From NCBI GenBank assembly GCA_036390755.1, contig DASWBH010000389.1, forward strand, positions 1-64,000: a DNA stretch of 64,000 bases, given 5' to 3'. A model generated the notes under the pieces. The model saw nothing but the letters and a program-made list of their open reading frames with translations, did no database searches and was not told the DNA's origin. Origin of the DNA: DASVHS01 sp036390755 (GTDB taxonomy: Bacteria > Acidobacteriota > Thermoanaerobaculia > Gp7-AA8). The position numbers and the translations under genes are program-made. Of this stretch, positions 50,038 through 58,340 are shown piece by piece; the first letter of the stretch is position 1, and the number at the start of each line of letters is the position of its first letter.

Positions 50038-50958
50038 CTATGAACGGCGGTCGCAGATAAAACGCGCGATGTCCGCCAGATAGTTCACAGGGCCGGCGAT
50101 CATATCAGCGTTCTCTACGGCCGTCCGGAGGAGGGCCGCGACCTCGGCCCGTGCCGCTTCCGCACCAACGACGGCCGGATACGTCAGCTTCCCCTGCGCC
50201 GCGTCCTTCCCGGCAGTCTTGCCGAGCGTGGCGGAGGACTGCTCCCGATCGAGGAGATCGTCGACGATCTGGAAGGCGAGACCGAGCGAGCTGCCGTAGT
50301 GGGCGAGGCGTACGAGCTGGTCATCGCTGCCCCCGCCGAGGATCCCGCCGAGCAGGACGGACGCGGTGATGAGCTTGCCGGTCTTGTTGCGGTGGATGAA
50401 CCGGACGCGCCGCAGTCCTCCCTCTCCCGCGTACGGGAGAGGGTGGCGCGAAGCGCCGAGTGAGGGCGTTTCCTCCAGATCCGCGACCTGCCCACCGATC
50501 ATCCCGGTCGAGTCGACCGCCTGAGCGATGGTCGTGATCGCGCGCAGCTGCCGCTCCGCGGGGATGCCCGCAACCGGCCGCGCAAGCCACGAGAACGCCT
50601 CGGTCAGCAGCGCATCGCCCGTGAGGATGCCGATCGCCTCGCCGTAGACCACGTGCGTCGTCTTGCGCCCGCGGCGGAGATCGTCGTTGTCGAGCGCCGG
50701 CAGGTCGTCATGGACGAGCGAGTACGTGTGGATCAGCTCGAGCGCGGCGAACGGAACGAGCAGCGGCTGCACGGCGGCGCCAACCGACTCGGCCGCCGCA
50801 ATCGCGAGGATCGGCCGGATCCTCTTGCCGCCGCCGAGGACGGCGTAACGCATCGCCTCGTGAATGACGGCAGGCTCGGTGTCCGGCTCTGGCAGGTTCC
50901 CGGTCAGCGTCTGTTCGACCAGCGCGCGACGATCCTGGAGAAAGGATTCGAGTCGCAT
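50038..50958 (-). CDS. ispA: Polyprenyl (farnesyl/geranyl) diphosphate synthase with an in-frame repeat
   Basis: 306-residue prenyl chain elongase condensing IPP with allylic diphosphates. First Asp-rich motif HDDLPALDNDDLRRG, GGKRIRPIL, FIHRNKTGKLITA, and second Asp-rich FQIVDDLLD. Between GGQVADLEE and FIHRNKTG about 19 residues (about 164-182) are encoded by repeat family 2 (50413-50468), in a loop where homologues have a short helix-connecting segment. The frame is intact, so the enzyme is probably functional. Chain length (C15 versus C20) is inference. One base separates it from xseB. Confidence 0.92.
   Translation of the reverse strand: MRLESFLQDRRALVEQTLTGNLPEPDTEPAVIHEAMRYAVLGGGKRIRPILAIAAAESVGAAVQPLLVPFAALELIHTYSLVHDDLPALDNDDLRRGRKTTHVVYGEAIGILTGDALLTEAFSWLARPVAGIPAERQLRAITTIAQAVDSTGMIGGQVADLEETPSLGASRHPLPYAGEGGLRRVRFIHRNKTGKLITASVLLGGILGGGSDDQLVRLAHYGSSLGLAFQIVDDLLDREQSSATLGKTAGKDAAQGKLTYPAVVGAEAARAEVAALLRTAVENADMIAGPVNYLADIARFICDRRS
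50413..50468. repeat. Palindromic repeat family 2 inside ispA
   Basis: 56 bp, reverse complement of the pcrA copy with three differences. Perfect core GAGAGGG/CCCTCTC palindrome (CCCTCTCCCG-CGGGAGAGGG) plus GGCGCGAAGCGCC. Relative to the coding strand its orientation is opposite to that in pcrA, yet both are free of stops. Confidence 0.88.
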
Positions 50959-51219
50959 CTAGCGGTCGTCATCGTCGTCGTCAAGATCCGCTACGGGCTC
51001 GAACGGCTCGATCTGCGGCTGCCCCTTGGCGTCGGCGAGGATCAGCTCGATGCGTTTCTCGACCTCTTCGAGCCGCTGATGACAGAAGCGGGAGAGGTTG
51101 ATGCCCTGCTCGAACAAACGGAGCGACTCATCGAGCGGCAGCTCCTCGGTCTCGAGCCGCTGCACGATCGTCTCGAGCTCCTTGAACGCCTTCTCGAAAT
51201 CGTTGCGACGGACCGCCAC
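50959..51219 (-). CDS. xseB: Exodeoxyribonuclease VII small subunit
   Basis: 86 residues, coiled-coil. The family core is plain: AFKELETIVQRLETEELPLDESLRLFEQGI and FCHQRLEEVEKRIELIL. It forms a complex with XseA that digests single-stranded DNA from both ends. Its stop abuts the ispA start. The Asp-rich tail (DLDDDDDDR) is somewhat unusual. Confidence 0.93.
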   Translation of the reverse strand: MAVRRNDFEKAFKELETIVQRLETEELPLDESLRLFEQGINLSRFCHQRLEEVEKRIELILADAKGQPQIEPFEPVADLDDDDDDR

Positions 51220-51238
51220 GGGCGCAGGTTATAGCACG

Positions 51239-52549
51239 CTACTGTCGCTCGGACTTCACTTCGGGCCAGACGCTCTCGATGCCCAGGGTCTTCGCGTCGA
51301 CGGTGCAGTTGAGCGCACCTTTCTTCAGCTGGACTTCGATCGCGTCGCCGGCCTGCACGGCGGCCGAGTCGAGGATCGGTTTGCGTCGATTGCGCACGCG
51401 CGAGAACGCGATCGCGTAGCCGCGCGAGAGCACCGAGAGCGGCGACACTGCAGCGAGTTTTCCGGCGATCGCTTCGAGGCGATGCCGTTCCGTCTCGATC
51501 AGCCGCGGATAACGCGCGAGCGGCTGGTCCGCACTCTCGAGGCGTCGCCGCAGCAGGCGCGCGCGCGCCTCGAGCAATCGATAGAGGCCGAGACGGCAAC
51601 GCTGCAGCTTCTCGCGCTGCATCGCGATCCGCCGCGGCACGATGCCCAGCCGATCGGAGGACGCGAGGTGGCGCAACTCGTGCCGGTAGTTCCGCACGCG
51701 CGACTCGATGATCTGGCGGACGCGGCGCACCGACGTCTCGATCTGGCTGCAGATCTCGCTCTTCGCGCGCACGACGATCTCCGCGGCCGCTGACGGCGTC
51801 GGCGCGCGCAAGTCGGCGACGAGATCTGCGATCGTGAAGTCGGTCTCGTGGCCGATGCCGGAGATCGTCGGGATCGTGCACGCCGCGATCGCGCGCGCGA
51901 CGACTTCTTCGTTGAACGGCCACAGGTCCTCGAGTGATCCTCCACCGCGGCAGATCAGCACCACGTCGTGCAGCTGCCAACGCGAAAGATGCCGGATCGC
52001 TGTCGCGATCTCGCGTGCGGCCGCGGTGCCCTGCACGCGCACCGGGTAGATCTGCAGCGACAGGCCTTCGAACCGGCGGCCGAGGACGTTGAGGATGTCG
52101 CGGATCGCGGCGCCGGTCGGACTGGTGACGACGGCGAGCCGCTGCGGGAGCATCGGAATCGCTTTCTTCCGGGCGGCGTCGAACAAGCCTTCTTCGGCGA
52201 GCCGTTTCTTCAACTGCTCGAACGCGAGCTGCAGCGCGCCGAGGCCCGCCGGCTCAACAGCGACGGCGTTGAGCTGGAACTCGCCGCGCTGTTCGTACAC
52301 AGACAATCGGCCGCGCACCACGAGCTGCAGTCCGTTCTCGATCCGGAACTTCAGGAAACGTGCATTCGTAGCGAATAAAACGATTCGTAATTGTGCGCGA
52401 TTATCCTTGAGCGAAAAGTAGTGATGACCGGCGGTCGACTTCGTATAGTTGGAGACTTCCCCTTCGACGGCCACGTCGTTGTAGCGAAACAGATCCAAAT
52501 TGATCTGACGGATCAGCTCGGATGGCGAGTAAACGTCCTTATCGGCCAT
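51239..52549 (-). CDS. xseA: Exodeoxyribonuclease VII large subunit
   Basis: Catalytic subunit of ExoVII, 436 residues. N-terminal OB-fold (VEGEVSNYTKSTAGHHYFSLKD), catalytic domain with VVTSPTGAAIRDILNVL, ICRGGGSLEDLWPFNEE and PTISGIGHETDFTIADLVAD, then a long coiled coil and a C-terminal beta strand set (LSRGYAI). It starts at ATG 52549 with TACACT 6 bases upstream and heads the operon with xseB, ispA, dxs and tlyA. Confidence 0.95.
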   Translation of the reverse strand: MADKDVYSPSELIRQINLDLFRYNDVAVEGEVSNYTKSTAGHHYFSLKDNRAQLRIVLFATNARFLKFRIENGLQLVVRGRLSVYEQRGEFQLNAVAVEPAGLGALQLAFEQLKKRLAEEGLFDAARKKAIPMLPQRLAVVTSPTGAAIRDILNVLGRRFEGLSLQIYPVRVQGTAAAREIATAIRHLSRWQLHDVVLICRGGGSLEDLWPFNEEVVARAIAACTIPTISGIGHETDFTIADLVADLRAPTPSAAAEIVVRAKSEICSQIETSVRRVRQIIESRVRNYRHELRHLASSDRLGIVPRRIAMQREKLQRCRLGLYRLLEARARLLRRRLESADQPLARYPRLIETERHRLEAIAGKLAAVSPLSVLSRGYAIAFSRVRNRRKPILDSAAVQAGDAIEVQLKKGALNCTVDAKTLGIESVWPEVKSERQ

Positions 52550-52555
52550 TTCCGG

Positions 52556-52561
52556 AGTGTA
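52556..52561 (-). promoter_or_regulatory. Putative -10 box of xseA (leaderless type)
   Basis: TACACT on the minus strand ends 6 bases before the xseA ATG. Confidence 0.5.
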
Positions 52562-52631
52562 AGTCAGGCAAGCGCATTGCTCTAGTCATTGCCAGCCGGC
52601 GCGAGCCGGTATGAAAGACAGAGGAACGGAT

Positions 52632-53216
52632 ATGAAGAATCTGAAAGCGACCTGTGCCTTGATCGCACTCACAATGGTCCCCTTTCTCGGCGCTTGCGCG
52701 CACCACAATGCCGCGACGAACGACAACGATATCGTCCAGGTGACGAACTCGAACAATAGCGGCGGCACCGCCGTCGTCCCGGGCCCGGCGAAAGTCGACA
52801 GCAAGGGCGGCGTTTATACGAGCAGCTCCGCTCCCGGCACCGGTAACTCGGACAACGTCGGCACGAACACGAACGTCAACCTCGTTCCGAAGCAGTCGAC
52901 CTCGACCGTGACGGTCACGCAGAGCCCGATGGAAACGCCGGCTCCTACGGCGATCATCCAGACGCCGGTTACGTCCGGCAGCGAGACCACGATCACCACC
53001 ACGACCGAGACGGTCACCACGCCGCTTCCGGCCCCGGTGGTCGCAGAAGTTCCGCCTGCTCCGGCTCCCGCGCCGATCGTCGAGACGCCCGCGCCTGCGC
53101 CCGAGCCGACGATGACCAGCTCTTCAACGACTGAGGAGACAGTGACCACTCCGGCCCCGGAGGAGAAGACGACGAAGACGACCCATCGTCATCACCGCAG
53201 AATGGCCAAAGAGTAA
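52632..53216 (+). CDS. Thr/Pro-rich putative lipoprotein
   Basis: 194 residues. Signal peptide with lipobox LGAC (LIALTMVPFLGAC) predicts a lipoprotein. The mature part is of low complexity: TSTVTVTQSPMETPAPTAII, runs of Thr, and Pro-Ala repeats (PPAPAPAPIVETPAPAPEPT), ending in a basic KTTHRHHRRMAKE tail. Such stretches act as cell-wall or periplasm-spanning linkers; no enzymatic domain. ATG 52632 preceded by GAGGAACGG. Probably monocistronic, with a terminator after it. Confidence 0.75.
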   Translation: MKNLKATCALIALTMVPFLGACAHHNAATNDNDIVQVTNSNNSGGTAVVPGPAKVDSKGGVYTSSSAPGTGNSDNVGTNTNVNLVPKQSTSTVTVTQSPMETPAPTAIIQTPVTSGSETTITTTTETVTTPLPAPVVAEVPPAPAPAPIVETPAPAPEPTMTSSSTTEETVTTPAPEEKTTKTTHRHHRRMAKE

Positions 53217-53245
53217 GCTCGACCCGATCGCAACAACTGTGAGAC

Positions 53246-53278
53246 AAGGGCCTCCACAGCGAGGCCCTTTTTCTTTTT
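53246..53278 (+). terminator. Rho-independent terminator
   Basis: AAGGGCCTC (53246-53254) and GAGGCCCTT (53261-53269) form a perfect 9-bp stem with loop CACAGC, followed by TTTCTTTTTAT. It ends the lipoprotein gene and touches the 3' end of mlaF, which may be terminated by the A-rich complement. Confidence 0.88.
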
Positions 53279-54089
53279 ATTCGCTCCGCTCGAATTCCTC
53301 GGCGTCGTACGGCAGCGGCGCCACCGGCTCCATTTCCGTCAACGGACCTGACGCGCGTCCCTCGATGAACTGCTGCACGATCGGGTTCTTCGACTCCTGG
53401 AACTGCTCCGGCGAGCCCTGTTCGATGATGTGCCCGCGATGCAGCATCGCCACGCGATCGGCGATCTTGAACGCGACCTTCATGTCGTGAGTGATCGTGA
53501 CCGTGGTCGTGTTCAGGTTCGTATCCATCTCCAGAATCAGATCGGCGATGACGTCGCTGATGACGGGATCGAGGCCCGTGGTCGGCTCATCGAACAGCAG
53601 AATCGCCGGCTGCAGCGAGATCGCACGCGCGAATCCGACGCGCCGGCGCATGCCACCTGACAACTCGGAAGGTCGCTTGGTCTCCACGGCGACGAGGTGA
53701 ACCTGATCGAGGCACTCCTGCACCCGGCGGCGAACCTGCTCCTCGGTCATCTGCGTGTGGCGGCGCAGCGGAAAAGCGATGTTCTCGAAGACCGACATGG
53801 AGTCGAACAGCGCGCCTTCCTGAAACGCCATTCCGAAGCGCTGGCGGAATCGATTCAGCTCGACCGGGCGCATGCAACAGAGGTCCTGGCCGTCGACGTA
53901 CACGTGACCTTTGTCCGGCTGCAGCAGGCCGATGATGTGCTTGAGCGTGACGCTCTTCCCGGTGCCCGATCCGCCGACGATGACGAACGACTCGCCTTTC
54001 TCGACGTCGATCGACATGTCGCGCAGCACTTCTTTTCCCGCGAAGGATTTGTAGATGTGCTGCAGGGAGATGGTCGGGTCTTCGCGCAT
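53277..54089 (-). CDS. mlaF: ABC transporter ATP-binding protein, MlaF/Ttg2A type
   Basis: 270 residues. Walker A GGSGTGKSVTLKHIIGL, signature LSGGMRRRVGFARAI, Walker B LLFDEPTTGLDP and H-loop ITHDMKVAF. The Mla family moves phospholipids between the outer leaflet and the inner membrane. It begins 1 base after mlaE. The long Glu-rich tail beyond the ATPase core is typical of MlaF-like proteins that sense their own dimerisation. No MCE substrate-binding gene (mlaD) follows. Confidence 0.92.
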   Translation of the reverse strand: MREDPTISLQHIYKSFAGKEVLRDMSIDVEKGESFVIVGGSGTGKSVTLKHIIGLLQPDKGHVYVDGQDLCCMRPVELNRFRQRFGMAFQEGALFDSMSVFENIAFPLRRHTQMTEEQVRRRVQECLDQVHLVAVETKRPSELSGGMRRRVGFARAISLQPAILLFDEPTTGLDPVISDVIADLILEMDTNLNTTTVTITHDMKVAFKIADRVAMLHRGHIIEQGSPEQFQESKNPIVQQFIEGRASGPLTEMEPVAPLPYDAEEFERSE

Positions 54090-54090
54090 G

Positions 54091-54861
54091 TCAGAAGAGG
54101 ATCTTCGTGAGAAAGAAATCGCTGAGCAGGATGATGAGCGACGCGCTGACTACCGCATTGGTCGTGGCCCGCCCGACCCCTTCAGCTCCACCGCTCGTGT
54201 AGTAGCCGCGCACGCAGCCAGTGTGGGTCAGGATCAATCCGAAGACGGCTGCTTTGATCGCGCCGCTCCAGACGTCTTTCATTTGCAGATATTGAAACGT
54301 GTTCTGCTCGTAGAGGATCGGATTCGCGTGCATCAGTTTCACACCGACGAGATAGCCGCCGCCGATGCCGAGCGCATCGCCCAGGATCACGAGGAACGGC
54401 AGCATGATGATGCCGGCGATGACGCGCGGCACGAAGAGATAATGCACGGGCTCGGTTGCCAGCGCCTTCAGCGCATCGATCTGCTCGGTCACGCGCATCG
54501 TGCCGATCTCCGCAGCCATCGAGGATCCGACGCGGCCCGTCACCATGAGGCCGACGAGAACCGGTGACAGCTCGCGCAGCATCGCCAGTGCGACAACACT
54601 GCCGACGAAGTTCTCGGCGTGTACGCGCTGGAAGCCGTTGTACGTCTGCAGCGCGAGCACCATTCCGGTGAACATCGCCGTCAGGAAGACGACCGGGATC
54701 GACTCGACGCCGAGGCGGACCATCTGCCGGAGCCACTCATGAACCTCGAACGGCGGGCGGACGGACCACGTCATCGTCCGCCACAACATGCGGAACCACA
54801 GTCCGGTCTGCTCGAACAGACGGATGAAAACGTGTCCGACGCGATCGAACAGACGATTCAT
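54091..54861 (-). CDS. mlaE: MlaE-family ABC transporter permease
   Basis: 256 residues, about five to six membrane helices. Family signature GRVGSSMAAEIGTMRVTEQID then ALKALATEPVHYLFVPRVIAG. It forms the membrane pair with MlaF. Its ATG overlaps the alr stop by 4 bases. An MCE/MlaD partner is absent from the window. Confidence 0.92.
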   Translation of the reverse strand: MNRLFDRVGHVFIRLFEQTGLWFRMLWRTMTWSVRPPFEVHEWLRQMVRLGVESIPVVFLTAMFTGMVLALQTYNGFQRVHAENFVGSVVALAMLRELSPVLVGLMVTGRVGSSMAAEIGTMRVTEQIDALKALATEPVHYLFVPRVIAGIIMLPFLVILGDALGIGGGYLVGVKLMHANPILYEQNTFQYLQMKDVWSGAIKAAVFGLILTHTGCVRGYYTSGGAEGVGRATTNAVVSASLIILLSDFFLTKILF

Positions 54862-56018
54862 GCGAAGCGAGAACGGATGGTCACGCGGCTGCCATCGCGA
54901 TAGATGCGCGGCACGCGCGCGCTGACGCTGCAGAAGACTTCGTACGCGATTGTACCGAGCTTCCTCGCGATCTCCTCGACGGGAATCGTCTCGCCATCCT
55001 GACTGCCCAGAAGAACCACCTCGTCGCCGAGCGATGCTCCGGGAATCGCGGTGACGTCGATCGTGATCAGGTCCATCGACACTCGGCCGACGATGGGCGC
55101 GCGGCGTCCGCGCACGATGACGTCGGCTCGATTCGAGAGCAGCCGGTTGTAACCGTCCGCATAGCCGACCGGCAGCGTCGCGATCCGGCTCGGCACGATC
55201 GTGTGGAACGTCTCGCCGTAGCCGACCGGATGACCTTGCGGCAACGTCTTCAGCCGCGCGATCTCGGTGCGCCAGCGCATCACCGGCTCGAGGCGCGTGC
55301 CGCCGGTGTCGACCGCGTCCGCTCCGTAGAGCGCGATGCCGACGCGCGCGTACTCGCCGGGGCGGACGAGACCGCGCATCGTCGCGCCGCTGTTCGCGCG
55401 ATGCTGCAGTGGCGCGCTGATGCCTGCGTCGCGGAGCACGTGAACGAGCCGGTCGAAATTGGCCGTTTGCACATCGGTGTAAGGATCGTCCGGATCGCTC
55501 GAATTCGCGAAGTGCGTGTAGATCGCGTCGAGCTTCAGCCGCGGCGCCGAGCGCAGGAGCTCGATCACGCGCGGCAGCTCCGGCTCGGTCGAGCCCATGC
55601 GGCCCATCCCTGAGTCGATCTTCAGGTGAATGTGCACGTCGCGATCGCGCGCGACCTTCGCCGCGGCCTCGAGCTCCTCCGGGCCGGGAATCCCGACGGT
55701 CATGTCGTTCCCGGCCGCAACGGCGATCTGCCTCTCGTTCAGCGGGCCGAGGATGAGGATGGGCAGAGTGACGCCGGCGCGCCGGAGCTCGAGCGCTTCC
55801 TCGAGCATGATGATCGCGATCATCGCCACATGTTTCGCTGTGAGGCGCCTGGCGAGATCCGCGGCGCCGTGACCGTACGCGTTCGCCTTCATCACCGCCA
55901 CGAGGCGGGCGCCTTCCGGCAGGCGGCGGCCGGCCGCTTCGACGTTGCGCACGAATGCGGCAGCGTCGATGTCGACCCAGGTCGGCCGCATGGCCGTGAG
56001 ATCAAGCGCTGTAGACAT
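54858..56018 (-). CDS. alr: Alanine racemase
   Basis: PLP enzyme producing D-alanine for peptidoglycan. 386 residues. PLP-Lys44 in AVMKANAYGHG, phosphate and tetrapyrrole-face motifs (HFANSSDPDD; RANSGATMRG), YARVGIALYG, and VGRVSMDLITIDVT near the second-domain Tyr/Asp. The start overlaps the SDR stop region by 17 bases; the gene end overlaps mlaE by 4. Confidence 0.95.
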   Translation of the reverse strand: MSTALDLTAMRPTWVDIDAAAFVRNVEAAGRRLPEGARLVAVMKANAYGHGAADLARRLTAKHVAMIAIIMLEEALELRRAGVTLPILILGPLNERQIAVAAGNDMTVGIPGPEELEAAAKVARDRDVHIHLKIDSGMGRMGSTEPELPRVIELLRSAPRLKLDAIYTHFANSSDPDDPYTDVQTANFDRLVHVLRDAGISAPLQHRANSGATMRGLVRPGEYARVGIALYGADAVDTGGTRLEPVMRWRTEIARLKTLPQGHPVGYGETFHTIVPSRIATLPVGYADGYNRLLSNRADVIVRGRRAPIVGRVSMDLITIDVTAIPGASLGDEVVLLGSQDGETIPVEEIARKLGTIAYEVFCSVSARVPRIYRDGSRVTIRSRFA

Positions 56019-56694
56019 TCAGGTTCTGCCCGTTCATCGGTCGCGACTCGTCCGAAGCGAGAAAGCGAATCGTCCGCGCGATCTCCTCAGGGGTCATGTC
56101 GGCGGGCGCTCCGCCGCTCGCCTTCGCCCACATCGCGGTGTCGACCGATCCCGGGCTGACGCAGTTCACGCGAATCCCATGCTCTTTCACTTCAACTGCC
56201 AACGCCTCGGTCAAGCCGATCACGGCGGCCTTGCTGGCGCAGTAGGAAACGAAGCCGGGGAACTTTTCCGGGCCGATGACGCCGGAGATCGAGGCCACGT
56301 TCACGATCACGCCACCGCGGCGCTCGATCATCGACGGCAGCGCACGGCGGCAGGTCAGAAACATCGACCGGACGTTGACGGCGAACATACGATCCCAGCG
56401 GTCGGGAGTCGTCTTGACGAGCCGCTCGGGGTCGATCATGCCCGCGCAATTGACGAGAATGTCGCAGACGCCGAGTCTGGTCGTCGCGTCGGCGAAGAGG
56501 CGCTCGACGTCCCGCTCGTCCGCGGCGTCGCCGCCGATCGCGACGACGCCGGCGATCGATTCGAGCTTCTCGCGCCTGCGCGCGAACGCCGCCACGCGGG
56601 CGCCGCTCGCCGCAAACAACTCTGCAGAGGCGCGTCCGATGCCGCTCGATGCGCCGGTCACGATCACGACTCTGCCTTTGAACTCCGCGCTCAT
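56002..56694 (-). CDS. SDR-family NAD(P)-dependent oxidoreductase
   Basis: 230 residues. TGASSGIGRASAELFAASGARVAAF (TGxxxGIG), NCAGMIDP (NAG variant), VNVASISGVIGP and YCASKAAVIG (Tyr-x3-Lys). Substrate unknown, perhaps a 3-oxoacyl-ACP or sugar-type ketone. First gene of the SDR-alr-mlaE-mlaF operon; TATAAG stands 8 bases before its ATG. Confidence 0.9.
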   Translation of the reverse strand: MSAEFKGRVVIVTGASSGIGRASAELFAASGARVAAFARRREKLESIAGVVAIGGDAADERDVERLFADATTRLGVCDILVNCAGMIDPERLVKTTPDRWDRMFAVNVRSMFLTCRRALPSMIERRGGVIVNVASISGVIGPEKFPGFVSYCASKAAVIGLTEALAVEVKEHGIRVNCVSPGSVDTAMWAKASGGAPADMTPEEIARTIRFLASDESRPMNGQNLNVYSA

Positions 56695-56702
56695 CGCGTG
56701 GA

Positions 56703-56710
56703 CTTATAAT
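56703..56710. promoter_or_regulatory. Overlapping divergent -10 boxes of the SDR operon and puuD-like gene
   Basis: The plus strand carries a consensus TATAAT (56705-56710) for the membrane-protein gene, whose ATG 47 bases on has a GAGGGGAG site. The minus strand carries TATAAG (56708-56703) 8 bases before the SDR ATG. Confidence 0.5.
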
Positions 56711-56757
56711 CCGCCGCTGGTTACCCGACAAATGAAATCCGAGGGGAGCAACAGCCG

Positions 56758-57543
56758 ATGAATCAGGATTTGAATACGTTGATCCAGGTCTTCCTGCGAT
56801 GGGCTCACGTCGTCGCCGGCATCGCGTGGATCGGTCATCTCTACTTCTTCAACTGGGTCAACGGGCCGTTCCAGGCGAAGATCGACGGACCGACGAAGCG
56901 CGCCGTGAACCCCGAGCTGATGCCGCGCGCGCTCTACTGGTTCCGCTGGGGGGCCGCGTGGACGTGGATCACCGGCATTCTCCTGGCGGGGCTCATCTAC
57001 TATTCGGCGAAGACGGTGCTGTTCGAGCAGGATCTCGTCGGCAATCCGTGGCTCTGGCTGGCCATCGTGCTGATCACGCTGGCCGTGGGCTTCGTCGTCT
57101 ACAACGCGATCATGAAAGCGGTCGCGAACAAAGTAGCCGGCGCCGCGATCTGCATCGTGCTCTTTGCGGGCGTGTGGCTGTTCCTCGAGTACGTCGGACA
57201 CTTCAGCGGCCGCGCGCTCTACATTCACGGCGGTGCAATTTTCGGCACGATGATGGCGCTCAACGTCTGGATGGTCATCTGGCCGATGCAGCAAAAGATC
57301 ATCTCTGCGACGAAAGCGGGCTCGCCGCTGCCGGCCGACTCGCCCGAAGTGAAGATCGCCGGACTGCGATCGCGGCACAACACGTACATGTCCGTTCCGC
57401 TGATCTTCTTCATGATCAGCAATCACTATCCGACGATGTACGGCCAGCCGTTCCGCGACTGGTGCGCCGGCGGCGTCATCGTCATCGGTTTCTTCGTCAC
57501 GTGGCTTCTGTACAAGCAGGCCGGAAAGGTTCAGGGGTTCTAG
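56758..57543 (+). CDS. PuuD-like (urate hydroxylase N-terminal) membrane protein
   Basis: 261 residues with about seven membrane helices and conserved histidines (RWAHVVAGIAWIGHLYFFNW; YVGHFSGRALYIHGGAIFG). This is the PF06181 core of PuuD, but the C-terminal cytochrome c domain of true urate-oxidising PuuD is absent and no purine genes are near. A haem-linked membrane redox protein is likely; urate oxidation is only a family-based guess. Good ribosome-binding site GAGGGGAG. phzF and GNAT genes follow at 6 and 2 bases. Confidence 0.82.
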   Translation: MNQDLNTLIQVFLRWAHVVAGIAWIGHLYFFNWVNGPFQAKIDGPTKRAVNPELMPRALYWFRWGAAWTWITGILLAGLIYYSAKTVLFEQDLVGNPWLWLAIVLITLAVGFVVYNAIMKAVANKVAGAAICIVLFAGVWLFLEYVGHFSGRALYIHGGAIFGTMMALNVWMVIWPMQQKIISATKAGSPLPADSPEVKIAGLRSRHNTYMSVPLIFFMISNHYPTMYGQPFRDWCAGGVIVIGFFVTWLLYKQAGKVQGF

Positions 57544-57549
57544 AAAGCG

Positions 57550-58338
57550 GTGCGGCTCCTTCAGATCGACGCGTTCACCGACCAGCCGTTTCGCGGCAAT
57601 CCGGCAGCGGTCTGTCTGCTCGAGCGCGAGCGGGACGCAACCTGGATGCAGCAGGTGGGAGCGGAGATGAATCTCTCCGAGACCGCATTCCTGCTGCCGC
57701 GCGCGGACGGCTGGTCGCTGCGATGGTTCACGCCGACCGTGGAGGTCGACCTCTGCGGCCACGCGACGCTCGCCAGCGCGCACGCGCTCTGGTCCGAACA
57801 GTTGCTCAATCCGGATGAGACGGCGCACTTCCATACGCGCAGCGGCCTTTTGACGGCATCGCTGAACGGCGACTGGATCGAGCTCGACTTCCCGGTGACG
57901 CGCGAATCGAAATCCGACGCGCCGCCTGGACTGCTCGAAGCGCTCGGCGTCCCCAAGCCGCTCTACGTCGGGAAGAACAAGTTCGACTACCTCGTCGAAG
58001 TCGAATCGGAAGAGGCCGTACGCGCGATCAATCCGGATTACGCGCGTCTCCGCCAGATCCCCGTGCGAGGCGTCATCGTGACGAGCCGGGCCGCGAACGG
58101 CCAGCACGACTTCGTCTCCCGCTTCTTCGCTCCGGCATCAGGCGTCAACGAGGATCCGGTAACCGGATCGGCCCACTGCTGCCTGACGCCGTACTGGGCG
58201 GCGAAGCTCGGGAAGGCTGAGATGGTCGCGTATCAGGCGTCCAAACGCGGCGGCATTCTTCGCGTGCGACTCAACGGCGATCGCGTCCGCCTCGGCGGGC
58301 GAGCCGTCACCATCTTCCGCGGCCGGCTGAACGTGTAG
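57550..58338 (+). CDS. PhzF-family isomerase/epimerase
   Basis: 262 residues. N-terminal LLQIDAFTDQPFRGNPAAVCLL, catalytic-Glu segment MNLSETAFLLP, LRWFTPTVEVDLCGHATLASAH and SRFFAPASGVNEDPVTGSAHC. The family isomerises dihydro-anthranilate-like substrates by proton shuttling; most members have unknown substrates. GTG start at 57550. Confidence 0.9.
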   Translation: MRLLQIDAFTDQPFRGNPAAVCLLERERDATWMQQVGAEMNLSETAFLLPRADGWSLRWFTPTVEVDLCGHATLASAHALWSEQLLNPDETAHFHTRSGLLTASLNGDWIELDFPVTRESKSDAPPGLLEALGVPKPLYVGKNKFDYLVEVESEEAVRAINPDYARLRQIPVRGVIVTSRAANGQHDFVSRFFAPASGVNEDPVTGSAHCCLTPYWAAKLGKAEMVAYQASKRGGILRVRLNGDRVRLGGRAVTIFRGRLNV

Positions 58339-58340
58339 CG

